Below, in pieces: positions 5,605-14,672 of a DNA stretch of 64,000 nt (position 1 is its first letter; each line of letters opens with the position of its first letter). The stretch lies in the IMG/VR virus record IMGVR_UViG_3300045131_002463, positions 34,050 through 98,049 of that record; one strand, given 5' to 3'. Origin of the DNA: a virus. The position numbers and the translations under genes are program-made. The notes below the pieces were generated by a model, which was not told the DNA's origin, did not search any database, and worked only from the letters and a program-made list of their open reading frames with translations.

Positions 5605-5817
5605 TTAAAACTCCTGAAAAAAAACGTCTGGGTCTTTAAAATCCCCTACTATGCTAGAGTCTACATCAACAGTGCCCGAGAGTCCAGAGTTTTTTAGCGC
5701 TATTTCAGCATTATTTTTATACTTGTTAGCTGCGTATAGACTTGTAAATATCCCCAGTACTCCACTTTTAACAGAGAATTCTGAGATCGCATAGGTTACA
5801 ACATATAACACTTTCAA
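5605..5817 (-). CDS. Hypothetical small protein
   Basis: 70 residues: MKVLYVVTYAISEFSVKSG start, a helix with YAANKYKNNAEIALKNSG, and a C-terminus DPDVFFQEF. The pattern of a beta strand followed by a helix marked by YAANKY resembles small phage proteins that act as single alpha/beta modules, but I cannot name a family. It sits in a row of closely spaced minus-strand genes with an AGGAG-type site before ATG 5817. Confidence 0.5.
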   Translation of the reverse strand: MKVLYVVTYAISEFSVKSGVLGIFTSLYAANKYKNNAEIALKNSGLSGTVDVDSSIVGDFKDPDVFFQEF

Positions 5818-5827
5818 CTTATAACTC

Positions 5828-6520
5828 CTACTTTTTCACTTTGCCTATATTATGTAGTACAGCAAGTTCTTCTATTTCTCGCATAGAAAGACCTTTCTTT
5901 AAACGGCGTGAGATAAAAGAGCCATTTACACCCCACTCTCTTCCCCAGGCGGCTAATATTTTATCTTCCCCTTTATACTTTATATGTACATTGTCTGCTC
6001 TATTGGCATTCTGAATCTCTAGGGAAACATAACGACAGTTTTCTGGACTATATCCTTTGGTTCCATCTATTCTATCCAATTGATATCCCTCAGGACAAGG
6101 GCCCATATCAGCAAAAAAATTCTCAAAGCCACTATCACCAGACCATCTAGCGCACACTTTTATTCCCCTAGCTCCATATCTCTCATACCCTCTATGCCCG
6201 GGCTCTTCACATCTTCTATGCATTTCTACGTATCTTCTGTATACTTCTGTTCCACCCTTAAATATTCTACTGGTATGTCCATGTTTTGTTCTAGAACACC
6301 CACAGCTTTTAGAAGCTCCGGATTTTAATCTATAAGAAGGAATGGTAACTTCTTTGCCACATCCATGACATAGGCATAGATAATGTATATGTCTGCTGGT
6401 GCCTTTTTTACTTCCAATACCTAAAACCTCTAAGTCACCAAAAGTATCTCCTTTCTTTATATCCCCTTCTGGGTCTTTACCTGAAAGCACTCGTCTAATA
6501 GTTTTGGATAAATCACTCAT
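5828..6520 (-). CDS. HNH/AP2-like phage nuclease (possible homing endonuclease)
   Basis: 230 residues. The N-terminal part has a C..C pair (LCHGCGKEV) and a second Cys pair (SCGCSRTKHGH), and the middle shows the widespread phage pattern RRCEEPGHRGYERYGARGI.VC..W ... FFADMGPCPEGYQLDRIDG ... YSPENCR, which is typical of HNH-like and AP2-associated nucleases of free-standing homing type. The C-terminal 50 residues look like a helix-turn-helix DNA-binding module (WGVNGSFISRRLKKGLSMRE). It lies next to the terminase genes and overlaps its neighbour by 4 nt. It may be mobile; no intron is seen around it. Confidence 0.75.
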   Translation of the reverse strand: MSDLSKTIRRVLSGKDPEGDIKKGDTFGDLEVLGIGSKKGTSRHIHYLCLCHGCGKEVTIPSYRLKSGASKSCGCSRTKHGHTSRIFKGGTEVYRRYVEMHRRCEEPGHRGYERYGARGIKVCARWSGDSGFENFFADMGPCPEGYQLDRIDGTKGYSPENCRYVSLEIQNANRADNVHIKYKGEDKILAAWGREWGVNGSFISRRLKKGLSMREIEELAVLHNIGKVKK

Positions 6521-6801
6521 CTTAGTCCCTGTTTTAATTCTTTAGTTTTCTCTTTCATCCATTGTTTATCTAGAGCGGATATTAATTCTTGCTCAGTTAG
6601 CTCTTCGTTCCTATAGTTTCTTAAGAATGAATATGATAATCCGCTAAGATAAGAGGCCTCCGCTACTGACATTTTGCGTCCTTTAAAGGTTATGAAAGTA
6701 TTACCTTTCATTTTATTTATTTTTCTATCTACTCCATAATATGCGCCTTTTTCTAATTTATCTATTATGTCTAACCATCTTTCCTTACGTGTTATTAGCA
6801 T
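6517..6801 (-). CDS. Small DNA-binding-like protein
   Basis: 94 residues. The central stretch GRKMSVAEASYLSGLSYSFL reads as a helix-turn-helix or nuclease-associated modular domain like the ones at the C-terminus of phage HNH nucleases, and the next gene downstream is such a nuclease (ATGA overlap). It could be the specificity module of that nuclease split off as its own gene, or a small regulator. It overlaps the upstream gene by 17 nt. Confidence 0.5.
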   Translation of the reverse strand: MLITRKERWLDIIDKLEKGAYYGVDRKINKMKGNTFITFKGRKMSVAEASYLSGLSYSFLRNYRNEELTEQELISALDKQWMKEKTKELKQGLR

Positions 6802-7003
6802 TACACATCTCCAACTTCTTAATTTTATTTCTTCTAAACCCAGACCTACAAAACTTATCTCTCATATAATCTTCTATAAGTCTACATTCAAAAAGCAAAT
6901 CATATTGTAGATCCTCTGGGAGATTTTCTATTTTACTTCTAATACGGGTTAGATTAGAAGTAATTTTATTTACCTTTTCTATGTTTTCCTGCGCTATTTC
7001 CAT
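6785..7003 (-). CDS. Hypothetical helical protein
   Basis: 72 residues, almost entirely helical and charged (ENIEKVNKITSNLTRIRSKI), with two cysteines and a basic CRSGFRRNKIKK segment near the C-terminus. No family recognised. It starts 11 nt after the stop of the terminase gene with a GGAG site, and overlaps the following gene by 17 nt. Confidence 0.5.
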   Translation of the reverse strand: MEIAQENIEKVNKITSNLTRIRSKIENLPEDLQYDLLFECRLIEDYMRDKFCRSGFRRNKIKKLEMCNANNT

Positions 7004-7014
7004 TTCATTTCTCC

Positions 7015-9027
7015 TTAAAGCTTATTTATTACTATTTGTCTATGCGCCGGTACTTTATCTGTAACCTTAGCATCTTTTCTACTTCTTTTGTAGGAAGCAA
7101 TTTTATGTGTAAGTATGTGAACCACTGCTGCTCCAGAATCGACTACGTCCTTTGTCTTGGTTGGAATGTGATCGATACGCTGCTTTTTTGGATCATACTC
7201 TAAAAAAAGTAATTCGTCAATATAAATATCATGTTTCTGATGAATTATTCTACCTTCAATATAAGCGCTCTTTAGTTCCATAAAAGGAACTGGTGTAGTA
7301 ACCGTAGAAAGAGGGCCACTTCTTACTTTAAGTTTTCTTAAACCTTGAATAAAAGATACATTTTGATATGTATCCATTGTTACTATTTTCATATTTAAAA
7401 GGTCACATAAATAAAACATGAAACCCCTAAGCATGTCTACATCTATTTCTCCTCCTTGTGGGGGGCGAATCTGGAGCATTCCATCTATACAGATAACAGG
7501 CGCTTCCATATCTAAGACTTCTGTAAAGTCATTACGTTCCTTTGAATAAAAAGAAGTGGAGGGAAGACTTTTATATTCCTGTATATGTCCTACAGATAAT
7601 CCCACACAGTCTTTACTTATACCTAAATCCACATGCATAACAAAAGAAGCATCTTTATCAAAAGCTATTTGTTTTATATAGTCCTTATCTATTAATAAAT
7701 CCCATTCCCAAGGACCTACAAAATAATCATTTATAACAATTGATTCTTCTTTAAATAAAGAATGCCCGCTATAATATGATTCATACACCGTATAAGCATC
7801 TATTATGCTTTCTTTAAAGGGCATAAAAGCACGCCTGTGTCCCGTAGCTAATCCCGCGAAGTCTCTAAGAGCCGTTTCAATATCTCGTTCAAAATCAGAC
7901 CTGTATTCCTCAGGGACCTCTAAAATATCAGCTTCAGGTATAGCAAATTCTTTATCTTCTATAATCCTAGAGCTACGATCTAAAGTTCCTATTTCTACTA
8001 AGAACTTCTTACCTGAAAATCTATCTGGAGATAAGGTATCCCATATTGCATGCTTTACTACATATATTTGATCATCCCACTTAGCCTCTTCTATTTTTTT
8101 AGAAAGAAAATCTCCCGGATAATGTACAGCCGAATCCAAAATAAGGCATCCTGGTATTTTACCATAGGTCTGAAACCTACTCTTAAGTCTCTGGATTAAG
8201 TTAGTGTAAGCATTAGATGCTTGGTCGTAGGTTGTATCTTCTTGTCCTCTCATAGTTAACTGTTTACTGTTCTCAACTACAGAGAAATAATTAAGCTCTG
8301 ACATGACACCAGCATAAACATCTAGTCCTAGAGTTGCCATTTCGCTGCCCGATACGGGGAGAATGTAGATATTCTTAGGAAATTGTAACTCAGAGGTAAC
8401 ATGTTTATTGAAAGGAAAATTCTTAGTAAAGTAAGGACTAGATGAAAAGGCAGAAAGTAGTGGATCGAAAAGTATTTTCTTACTCAAGCGTAGAGATAGA
8501 GATTGCAATATCATAACAATAGAGGAACCTGGAGCCAATCCATATTGATATTGAGGATTGTGAAGCATACTTAGTTTATATAACATATACTCTATAAGTG
8601 CTCGAGATAGGTAGGATTTTCCCCAACCTGTTGCCCCTGTGAGTACAACCTCTCTAGTATTATCTATTCTTTCTATTATATTCTGTAATTCATACTTCAC
8701 TACAGGGCGCACTGAGCCTTTTTGGTCCATATATTCCTTACTTTCCAAAAATTCCTCAATGTCAACTAGCCTGCCCTTATACCCTTTTTCCTTATATAGA
8801 AAGGAACCATCATTTTCCTTTAGAGCCTGTATAAAATTTCTACAGAAGTTATTAAGATCATCTTTTAAAATATAAGCATCTGCACCATCAGAGATCTGTG
8901 GGCATGCTAACACCAACGCTTCTAACATAGACTCGTCTCTAGTAGAAAGCCTATTCTCTCTTAGAACATCAAATACCAATTCAAAGGCAGTGTTAAGGGG
9001 TATTACTTGTAAATTTTCTAATGCCAT
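7015..9027 (-). CDS. terL: Terminase large subunit
   Basis: 670 residues. The DNA-packaging motor: an N-terminal ATPase drives DNA into the prohead and a C-terminal RNase H-fold nuclease cuts genome ends. Walker A is visible as GATGWGKS near residues 130-137; the nuclease domain shows HVDLGIS with its first aspartate near 465, an ICIDG segment, and the final VVDSGAAVVH near 627. It is preceded 6 nt upstream by a helical gene in the usual position of the small subunit. That it lies on the minus strand, divergent from the structural arm, is unusual but seen in some large phages. Confidence 0.92.
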   Translation of the reverse strand: MALENLQVIPLNTAFELVFDVLRENRLSTRDESMLEALVLACPQISDGADAYILKDDLNNFCRNFIQALKENDGSFLYKEKGYKGRLVDIEEFLESKEYMDQKGSVRPVVKYELQNIIERIDNTREVVLTGATGWGKSYLSRALIEYMLYKLSMLHNPQYQYGLAPGSSIVMILQSLSLRLSKKILFDPLLSAFSSSPYFTKNFPFNKHVTSELQFPKNIYILPVSGSEMATLGLDVYAGVMSELNYFSVVENSKQLTMRGQEDTTYDQASNAYTNLIQRLKSRFQTYGKIPGCLILDSAVHYPGDFLSKKIEEAKWDDQIYVVKHAIWDTLSPDRFSGKKFLVEIGTLDRSSRIIEDKEFAIPEADILEVPEEYRSDFERDIETALRDFAGLATGHRRAFMPFKESIIDAYTVYESYYSGHSLFKEESIVINDYFVGPWEWDLLIDKDYIKQIAFDKDASFVMHVDLGISKDCVGLSVGHIQEYKSLPSTSFYSKERNDFTEVLDMEAPVICIDGMLQIRPPQGGEIDVDMLRGFMFYLCDLLNMKIVTMDTYQNVSFIQGLRKLKVRSGPLSTVTTPVPFMELKSAYIEGRIIHQKHDIYIDELLFLEYDPKKQRIDHIPTKTKDVVDSGAAVVHILTHKIASYKRSRKDAKVTDKVPAHRQIVINKL

Positions 9028-9033
9028 AAGTAT

Positions 9034-9735
9034 TTAAGAAGTGATTTTAACTACTTCTTTCTCTTCCTCTTTGGTAGTTATAGAATAACTACCGTCTTCA
9101 TCTAATTTTAATATTAAAGAACGTTCCTCTGCTAATGAAAGTAACTTATGGGTGGCCTGAATCATAGTTTCACCGTCATCTTTAAAGCCCTCTACTAGTC
9201 CCTTTAATTTTTCAGTAGTCTCGGCGGTAATTACGTTACTATCATCTAACTTTAGTTCTTGCTGTGCTTTCAGCAGGCTATGCAACATTTTATCTAATAT
9301 AGCAATATTATCAGTGGTCTTATCCATAGGAAGAGTTTTAGCTTCTATATCCATAAGCTTTAAAACTCTTTGAGTTTGCTGGTCTACTAACCAACTAAGC
9401 CTACCAAAGGCATCTACTTTAGATGTAAGTCCTCGCAATTTAGTTGCTAGTTGAGATGCAACTTTATTCTTCTGCGCTTCCTCAAGGACCATTAAAGCTT
9501 TATCATCTAGAACTTTAGTTCTAAACCTGACCAGATCAGGCAACAGATCCTGAAGAGTAGCTTTCTTCTTTACATTAAAAATAGTCTGACAAGTTCGAAT
9601 TATTTCACTATTAGTAACACCCTTCTTTAGCATCTCATGAAGTTTTACCAATTGCTTGTCATCTAATATAGATAACCAGCTATTAACAGGTATTGCTTCT
9701 TTTATTTTTGCTATTAAGAACTTGTCTTCTGCCAT
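9034..9735 (-). CDS. Helical protein upstream of terminase, possible small subunit
   Basis: 233 residues, predicted almost all helical. The N-terminal third contains a repeated ..LHEMLKKGVTNSEIIRTCQ pattern that could form a DNA-binding helix bundle; the remainder is heptad-like and ends in an acidic-basic tail. Its position directly before terL and its size (terminase small subunits are usually 120-200 residues) make the small-subunit role possible, but no sequence motif confirms it. The gap to terL is 6 nt and to the ParB-like gene 4 nt, so all three are co-translated. Confidence 0.55.
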   Translation of the reverse strand: MAEDKFLIAKIKEAIPVNSWLSILDDKQLVKLHEMLKKGVTNSEIIRTCQTIFNVKKKATLQDLLPDLVRFRTKVLDDKALMVLEEAQKNKVASQLATKLRGLTSKVDAFGRLSWLVDQQTQRVLKLMDIEAKTLPMDKTTDNIAILDKMLHSLLKAQQELKLDDSNVITAETTEKLKGLVEGFKDDGETMIQATHKLLSLAEERSLILKLDEDGSYSITTKEEEKEVVKITS

Positions 9736-9739
9736 AATA

Positions 9740-10624
9740 TTACTCAGTTACTTCTTCTTCTATTGGATTTGCAGAAGGAAGATCTAAAAGACTATCAAGA
9801 TCCTGCTCCCCGTCGTCTATCTTCTCGAGCGTAGTTACATGCTCTTCTATATAAGATACAACATCCAGCTCTGCCAGCATGTGTTGCAACACCGAGCTTA
9901 CTTTGTAGCCTGAGGCAAAGATGTCTCTAAACTTATCCGTAGTTAAGGCTAGATACTCTTTATCCATAGTTACCCACAGATGCCTCTGACTTCCGTAATC
10001 AAGAATAAAGAAATTTGCAGGAACTGTATTTGAATATTTAAGCCACAGCTTTTCAATAATTTTAGCCAGCTGACTTACACTTCCCTGAACATTCTTAACT
10101 GCTTTATCATATTCCTTACGTGCCTCTTTAGGCAGCTGTGCTCTCCCTTGCTTTACTAAAGCGTCAAATTCATCCTCATCTGCGAAACCAAGTTCTTCAG
10201 CTAAATCTTCAAAAGGTATATCATGTTTATTTACTAGTTGGTCTATAAGTGCATTAAACTTCTCAGAATTAAGGGAGCCCCTAATTTTATTAAGGCGTAC
10301 CGTTTGAAGCATAAGCATTTTTTCATCAAATATTTCTGGAGATACAATAATACACGGTACTTCAGCATCGCCCGCAATCTTTACTGCCTCTAATCTGTGA
10401 TACCCATCACACACAACGTAGGAACCATCATCCATAGGAACTACTATAATAGGAGAAATAAAACCAACAGAATCTATATTGTCTGAAAGCATATTAAACG
10501 AGATGTCATCTAATTCATTTGGATTCCAAAGGTTGGGCACTATTAAGCCCACAGGTAAAGTAACTAGAGCACCATGTTCTACTTCTTTACCGTCGTGTAG
10601 TAATATTTTATTAGTCTCTTGCAT
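9740..10624 (-). CDS. ParB/Srx-like nuclease-CTPase domain protein
   Basis: 294 residues. Residues about 15-110 match a ParB N-terminal domain: IVPNLWNPNELDDISFNML, then SVGFISPIIVVPMDDGSYVV, then the diagnostic CDGYHRLEAVKIAG. In the family this fold binds CTP or acts as a nuclease or phosphotransferase. A helix-turn-helix-like segment follows (IPFEDLAEELGFADEDEF), so DNA binding is plausible. The acidic C-terminus has no clear dimer domain. Beside terL it could take part in genome segregation, packaging or host takeover. ParB-like proteins next to terminase genes are common in phages. Confidence 0.8.
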   Translation of the reverse strand: MQETNKILLHDGKEVEHGALVTLPVGLIVPNLWNPNELDDISFNMLSDNIDSVGFISPIIVVPMDDGSYVVCDGYHRLEAVKIAGDAEVPCIIVSPEIFDEKMLMLQTVRLNKIRGSLNSEKFNALIDQLVNKHDIPFEDLAEELGFADEDEFDALVKQGRAQLPKEARKEYDKAVKNVQGSVSQLAKIIEKLWLKYSNTVPANFFILDYGSQRHLWVTMDKEYLALTTDKFRDIFASGYKVSSVLQHMLAELDVVSYIEEHVTTLEKIDDGEQDLDSLLDLPSANPIEEEVTE

Positions 10625-10944
10625 TATAGATTATCTCCGTTTTTATTTTTGTCTAATTTAATTTTAGTTTGATACTCTATGAAACGTCTTACAGATAGTT
10701 TATTTCTTGTAACTTCACAATCATTACAAATATTTACTGCCTTTAGTCCTTTATCTATATAACCGCTCTCGGGGGCAATAGGTATTGCCTTTCTTAGAAT
10801 ATCGCAGAAACGAGTATGCATACGTGCTGATCTTTTTTTACAGTATACTAATTCTCCATCTGTCTCTACTTGTTTTAACCAATCTTCCGGATTTTGTGTT
10901 TTAATCTGCTTATATTTATAATCCGGCTTAGGGGTTTTTGCCAT
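10624..10944 (-). CDS. Small Cys-containing protein
   Basis: 106 residues, basic. Four cysteines (VYCKKRS, RFCDIL, NICNDCEV) are spaced as two pairs and could hold a zinc or iron-sulfur centre. No named family. It overlaps the ParB-like gene by one base and the upstream gene by 17 nt, so its expression is tied to both. A perfect sigma-70 promoter sequence inside the upstream gene (11144-11172) could provide extra transcription of this gene and the ParB-terL group. Confidence 0.6.
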   Translation of the reverse strand: MAKTPKPDYKYKQIKTQNPEDWLKQVETDGELVYCKKRSARMHTRFCDILRKAIPIAPESGYIDKGLKAVNICNDCEVTRNKLSVRRFIEYQTKIKLDKNKNGDNL

Positions 10945-11713
10945 AGGGCATCCTTATTTCCGATATATCTTTTAATAAAGCCTCAGTATAAGGCTGTAAC
11001 GTCTCAACCCAAAGTTCTTCTAAATATTCATTTTGTGCTCCTAGCACCGATAATTTTGCATCTTCCCAGTAATTTTCATGTTCCATTTTTCTTACTATTT
11101 TATTTATTTCAAACAAATAAATTATATTTGATATGTTACTTGAATTATAAATAATTCTTAAAGAATTGTCAATATGTTTATAAAACCATGAATCTTTTCC
11201 TAAGAGGTACATAGGATTTATTTTAGTGGAAATAAGAATACGATCCTCTGGAAGAGCGTTATAAGAAAAATAATCTTCAGATATATCTAGTTCATCCATC
11301 TGTAAGTGTTTGATAGCTGCATATACTATTCTGTCTTCTACTGAACTAAAATTATGAGCGTTGTCTTTATTACGATCTGCCCAAGATTTAAATGAACGTA
11401 CCGTCTTAGTATTACTGTTATTAGACAACATTAAAAATAAAGATAACGCTCGTTTGTCTAAACAAGAATTACACATCCCAGAAATTATTTTCCATATACT
11501 ATTGTTTTCTAAATGAATTATCTCGGAAGGAAGCGCAGAAAAGTGGAAAGCAGACGCCTTCCACAATATTGACGAAAAAATATTATAAGAATTATTATAA
11601 AGAGAAATATACCTGTAGGCTAAATTTGCAGAGGACAAATCTCCTCTGCAAATACTGATATAAAGTATTGAAGTGTAAATACTTAAGTTTTCTGGAATAC
11701 GAAGGAAGATCAA
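10928..11713 (-). CDS. Hypothetical protein
   Basis: 261 residues, aromatic and isoleucine/serine/asparagine-rich, with many helical segments (NNSYNIFSSILWKASAFH, WKIISGMCNSC). Repeated A..Y..L/I patterns suggest an alpha-solenoid or tetratricopeptide-like fold, but I cannot assign a family. The position between the DUF3102-like gene and the ParB-like gene within the replication arm suggests an early function. It overlaps upstream by an ATGA junction. Confidence 0.55.
   Translation of the reverse strand: MIFLRIPENLSIYTSILYISICRGDLSSANLAYRYISLYNNSYNIFSSILWKASAFHFSALPSEIIHLENNSIWKIISGMCNSCLDKRALSLFLMLSNNSNTKTVRSFKSWADRNKDNAHNFSSVEDRIVYAAIKHLQMDELDISEDYFSYNALPEDRILISTKINPMYLLGKDSWFYKHIDNSLRIIYNSSNISNIIYLFEINKIVRKMEHENYWEDAKLSVLGAQNEYLEELWVETLQPYTEALLKDISEIRMPYGKNP
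11144..11172 (-). promoter_or_regulatory. Perfect sigma-70 consensus inside a coding region
   Basis: TTGACA (11172-11167), 17-nt spacer, TATAAT (11149-11144) on the minus strand. It lacks the TGTGG block of the other phage promoters and lies within the gene at 10928-11713, in AT-rich DNA, so it may be fortuitous. Confidence 0.45.
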
Positions 11714-12498
11714 AAAAGTTCCTCAAATTCATCAGAGTCTTCTTTATTTTTAGTTACAGAAACCTCATCATCTTCCTCTTCCTCTTCTTCATGCGTAGAT
11801 ATGGTACCCTGAATTGATAATCTACGTCCATAAATACGTTCCAGATGCTCAATGTGATCCTCTAAAGTAGTCAATATAGGAACTATACCTTTAGATTCGC
11901 TCCATTCCTGACAAATGTTAGCGAAAGCTAGTGCTATATCTTCTGTATTTATAAGGCGGGCGCTCTCTTCTAAGGCGTCCTTTATAATAGCGTGCTCTAC
12001 CATTCCTAACTTCAAAGTGATAGTGGTTATAGTAGGAGTGTCATCTATAACAGAGGACTTATCTCTCTGTGAGTCTTTTTCTGTTTTTACTTTAAAGTTT
12101 AGTTCTTTGGCTGTAGAATTTTCAGCTATCTCTATCCACTCTTCAGCATTACTCTGGTCCACTACTCTAATTAGTTCTTTAGCTTTTGTCCATCCTAGTC
12201 TCTCTAACCTATCCATATCCATATTAAGCATAAGAGCTTTATTATAGATCTCTACTAGGTACATAGCTTTTCTATAGTTAAATTGTAATTCTGAATCAAT
12301 ATAGTTTTCAAAATTAGGGAAATCCCATACCTGATATACATTTTGTGTGTATATGTCATATAAACATTTAGCTAACTTCATATACCCTATTTCAACCATG
12401 TCTTTAGCTCTAATAGCTTCTTCCCTCAAAGAAGAAGCGTTCGACAGAATAGAAGATACTTCTGAATTACTTCTTTCCACTAATGTAGTTGATGCCAT
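11710..12498 (-). CDS. DUF3102-like phage protein
   Basis: 262 residues. The N-terminal 130 residues have the pattern GYMKLAKCLYDIY ... W.FPNFENYIDSEL .... RKAMYLVEIYNKA ... LGWTKAKELIRVV ... NAEEWIEIAENSTAKEL, seen in a family of phage and plasmid proteins with a helical, DNA-binding-like domain. The C-terminus is strongly acidic (EEEEEEDDE), as in proteins that contact other replication factors or mimic DNA. It is coupled by ATGA to the gene downstream. Role unknown; a regulator or replication accessory protein is plausible. Confidence 0.65.
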   Translation of the reverse strand: MASTTLVERSNSEVSSILSNASSLREEAIRAKDMVEIGYMKLAKCLYDIYTQNVYQVWDFPNFENYIDSELQFNYRKAMYLVEIYNKALMLNMDMDRLERLGWTKAKELIRVVDQSNAEEWIEIAENSTAKELNFKVKTEKDSQRDKSSVIDDTPTITTITLKLGMVEHAIIKDALEESARLINTEDIALAFANICQEWSESKGIVPILTTLEDHIEHLERIYGRRLSIQGTISTHEEEEEEDDEVSVTKNKEDSDEFEELF

Positions 12499-12509
12499 TT
12501 TATTTCTCC

Positions 12510-14087
12510 TTAGTCTTTCCTAATTAAACTTAAATTTGTTTTTTTCTTGACAGGGTCTTCTAAATTCTCTTCGCTGTTTGATACCGGTCTGGCTCTATTC
12601 TTCATCCATTCTTTTATCCTAACCATATCCTCGCTTTCTATATTATTTTGTGGGTTTGTCTCAGAAATAGACTTTAATATATGTCTATTCTCCAATTCTA
12701 CTCCTTCATAAAAAGAATTAAATAGTGCGTCTTCTATAGTAGCTTCTATTTCTGCCCCAGTAAAGTTTTCTGAATTTTTTGAAAGCAAAGCTAGGTCATA
12801 GTTAGACGCATCTCTTTTTCTTCTTTCTATATGTATCTTATATATAGACTGCCTTTCTTCAAAGGTAGGGAGTTCAACTGCCCATATTTCATCTAAGCGG
12901 CCTTTTCTGTATACCATAGAAGGCATCATGTCTGGATCATTAGCTGTAAATATCATAAATACAGGGCTCTTAGTTTCTTGCCTCCAGGTAAGTAAGGTAG
13001 ATAACACTCTGGCAGTAACTCCTGAGTCTGTTTTCCCGCTAGATTCCATACCAGCAAAAGCTTTATCTGCTTCATCTAGGAGTACAACTGCAGGTGCTAT
13101 GGCCTCTATAACATCTAACGCTCTTCTTATTTTAGATTCGCTGTCCCCGACGAATTTAGAAAATACACTACTTATGTCTAGTCTCAATAATGGCAACTCT
13201 AAAAAAGAAGCTATAGATTTTCCTATGTGAGACTTTCCTGTACCCGGTAAGCCAAGTAATAATATACCTTTAGGAGAATTTAATCCATATTCTTTAGCAG
13301 TATCTCCGAAAGCTGTTTTTCTCTTATCTAACCATTCTTTTAAAGAACCAAAACCTCCTACATCTTCTAATGTAATATCTGTATCTATACACTCTAGAAC
13401 CTCAGATTTTTTAACATGCTGTTCTTTTTGTGATTGGATAATTTTATAATTGGGTTCTTCGGTGAGACTAACCGCAAGCGCTATTGCGTTTTCAGCTGAA
13501 AACAAATCTAATCCCAGGGCAGAAGTAGCCGCTTTACTTATTAATTTTTTCTTTTCTTTCTTATTCTTTTTACCAAATAAAATATGAGGCTCCCATTCCT
13601 TCATCAACTTAGCATAAAGCTCTTCAATTTCTTCTTTAGTAGGAAGAGGGAAATCACAATATGTAACTATATTATATAACTCAGGAGGTAGATCTAAATA
13701 AGCGCCAACAAATATAATAGTAGAAAAGTTACGTTTAGCGATATAGGCGGCGTCTATTATAGACTGTATTACATTGGCTTCTTTAAGTAGACCTCTAATA
13801 TGATAGAAAACTCCTATAGTCTTAGAGTTCTGTGCAACGTGATTTAAAGCGGGTATAAAATCTTTTATAGGCCTATCTTTGGTAGACGGAACTAATTCTT
13901 TTATCCACGCTCCTCTTTCATACCGTTGTGCACCAGACGTAACTTTCCAGATACATAACTCTCTGTCTATAAAGTTTAAGTCAACCATAGTAGATATAAT
14001 ATGTTTTTCTGCTTTTACATCTTCCACCGTTGGCATAAATAGACAGGGATTAGAACTAGCTAAATAATTTTTAAGCTTTGGGACCAT
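12510..14087 (-). CDS. AAA+ ATPase (Ycf46-like)
   Basis: 525 residues. A 240-residue N-terminal domain with a degenerate first ATPase-like fold precedes a canonical AAA+ module: Walker A GLPGTGKS near 277-284, Walker B VVLLDEAD near 331-338, sensor IFTANDPDMMP, arginine-finger region YRKGRLDEIW, and a C-terminal lid (FTGAEIEATIEDAL). This double-domain plan is that of the Ycf46/FtsH-type AAA proteins that many large phages encode beside recombination genes. It overlaps the RuvC-like resolvase gene by 17 nt, so a role in remodelling DNA junctions or a nucleoprotein complex is a fair guess. Confidence 0.88.
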   Translation of the reverse strand: MVPKLKNYLASSNPCLFMPTVEDVKAEKHIISTMVDLNFIDRELCIWKVTSGAQRYERGAWIKELVPSTKDRPIKDFIPALNHVAQNSKTIGVFYHIRGLLKEANVIQSIIDAAYIAKRNFSTIIFVGAYLDLPPELYNIVTYCDFPLPTKEEIEELYAKLMKEWEPHILFGKKNKKEKKKLISKAATSALGLDLFSAENAIALAVSLTEEPNYKIIQSQKEQHVKKSEVLECIDTDITLEDVGGFGSLKEWLDKRKTAFGDTAKEYGLNSPKGILLLGLPGTGKSHIGKSIASFLELPLLRLDISSVFSKFVGDSESKIRRALDVIEAIAPAVVLLDEADKAFAGMESSGKTDSGVTARVLSTLLTWRQETKSPVFMIFTANDPDMMPSMVYRKGRLDEIWAVELPTFEERQSIYKIHIERRKRDASNYDLALLSKNSENFTGAEIEATIEDALFNSFYEGVELENRHILKSISETNPQNNIESEDMVRIKEWMKNRARPVSNSEENLEDPVKKKTNLSLIRKD

Positions 14088-14637
14088 GTAAGCCTCTCAC
14101 CTTTAGGATACATTCTTTTTCTGAAGTAGTCGCTATTGTAGTAAGTTTACTACCTATTTCCAGGTACTTCAACCCAAACATAGTTAACGCATAAGCATCA
14201 GCCTCATCTGAGTTTTTAAATTCCTTATGATATTTTTTATAAAGAGCTAATTTAATATCCTCCTTCTTAGCATTTCCCTTTCCCGTAATAAACTTTTTTA
14301 ATACAGTAGGAGGAACATCAATATAAAACCTCTCTCTGTTAGTTAGATCATATTTGATTATTCCTCCTAATTCTATTAAATTGGACATTGAACTGGACTT
14401 CCCAAAGGAACCAAAAGAATATCCTTCTATAAAGTAAATTGCGGCAGGGACTATAAAATGATCTATCTCAGTTATCCTATCAAGAATAATTCTATAGCGT
14501 TGCATATAAGAATTCTTATTAGAAGTCTTTATACTCTCAGTAATAATAGTATCACCCGGAATAGAGTATACGCTAACTCCTGTGGAGGTAAGAGAAAGAT
14601 CTAAACCGATAATAAGTTGTGTATCTTCAGTAATCAT
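14071..14637 (-). CDS. RuvC-like Holliday junction resolvase
   Basis: 188 residues with an RNase H fold. Acidic catalytic residues are visible in GLDLSLTSTGV (near residue 12), YFIEGYSFG (near 70) and the C-terminal NSDEADAYALT (near 143), the arrangement of RuvC. Expected to cut branched DNA from recombination before packaging. The promoter -10 box ends only 6 nt before ATG 14637, so the mRNA is probably leaderless and no Shine-Dalgarno sequence is present. It is followed by the AAA+ gene with a 17-nt overlap. Confidence 0.87.
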   Translation of the reverse strand: MITEDTQLIIGLDLSLTSTGVSVYSIPGDTIITESIKTSNKNSYMQRYRIILDRITEIDHFIVPAAIYFIEGYSFGSFGKSSSMSNLIELGGIIKYDLTNRERFYIDVPPTVLKKFITGKGNAKKEDIKLALYKKYHKEFKNSDEADAYALTMFGLKYLEIGSKLTTIATTSEKECILKVRGLHGPKA

Positions 14638-14643
14638 TTTCTA

Positions 14644-14672
14644 TCTATACCACATTTTTAAAAGCTTGTCAA
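14644..14672 (-). promoter_or_regulatory. Promoter of the RuvC-AAA+ group
   Basis: TTGACA (14672-14667), 17-nt spacer ending TGTGG, TATAGA (14649-14644). The -35 box overlaps the last codons of the upstream nuclease gene. Confidence 0.82.
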
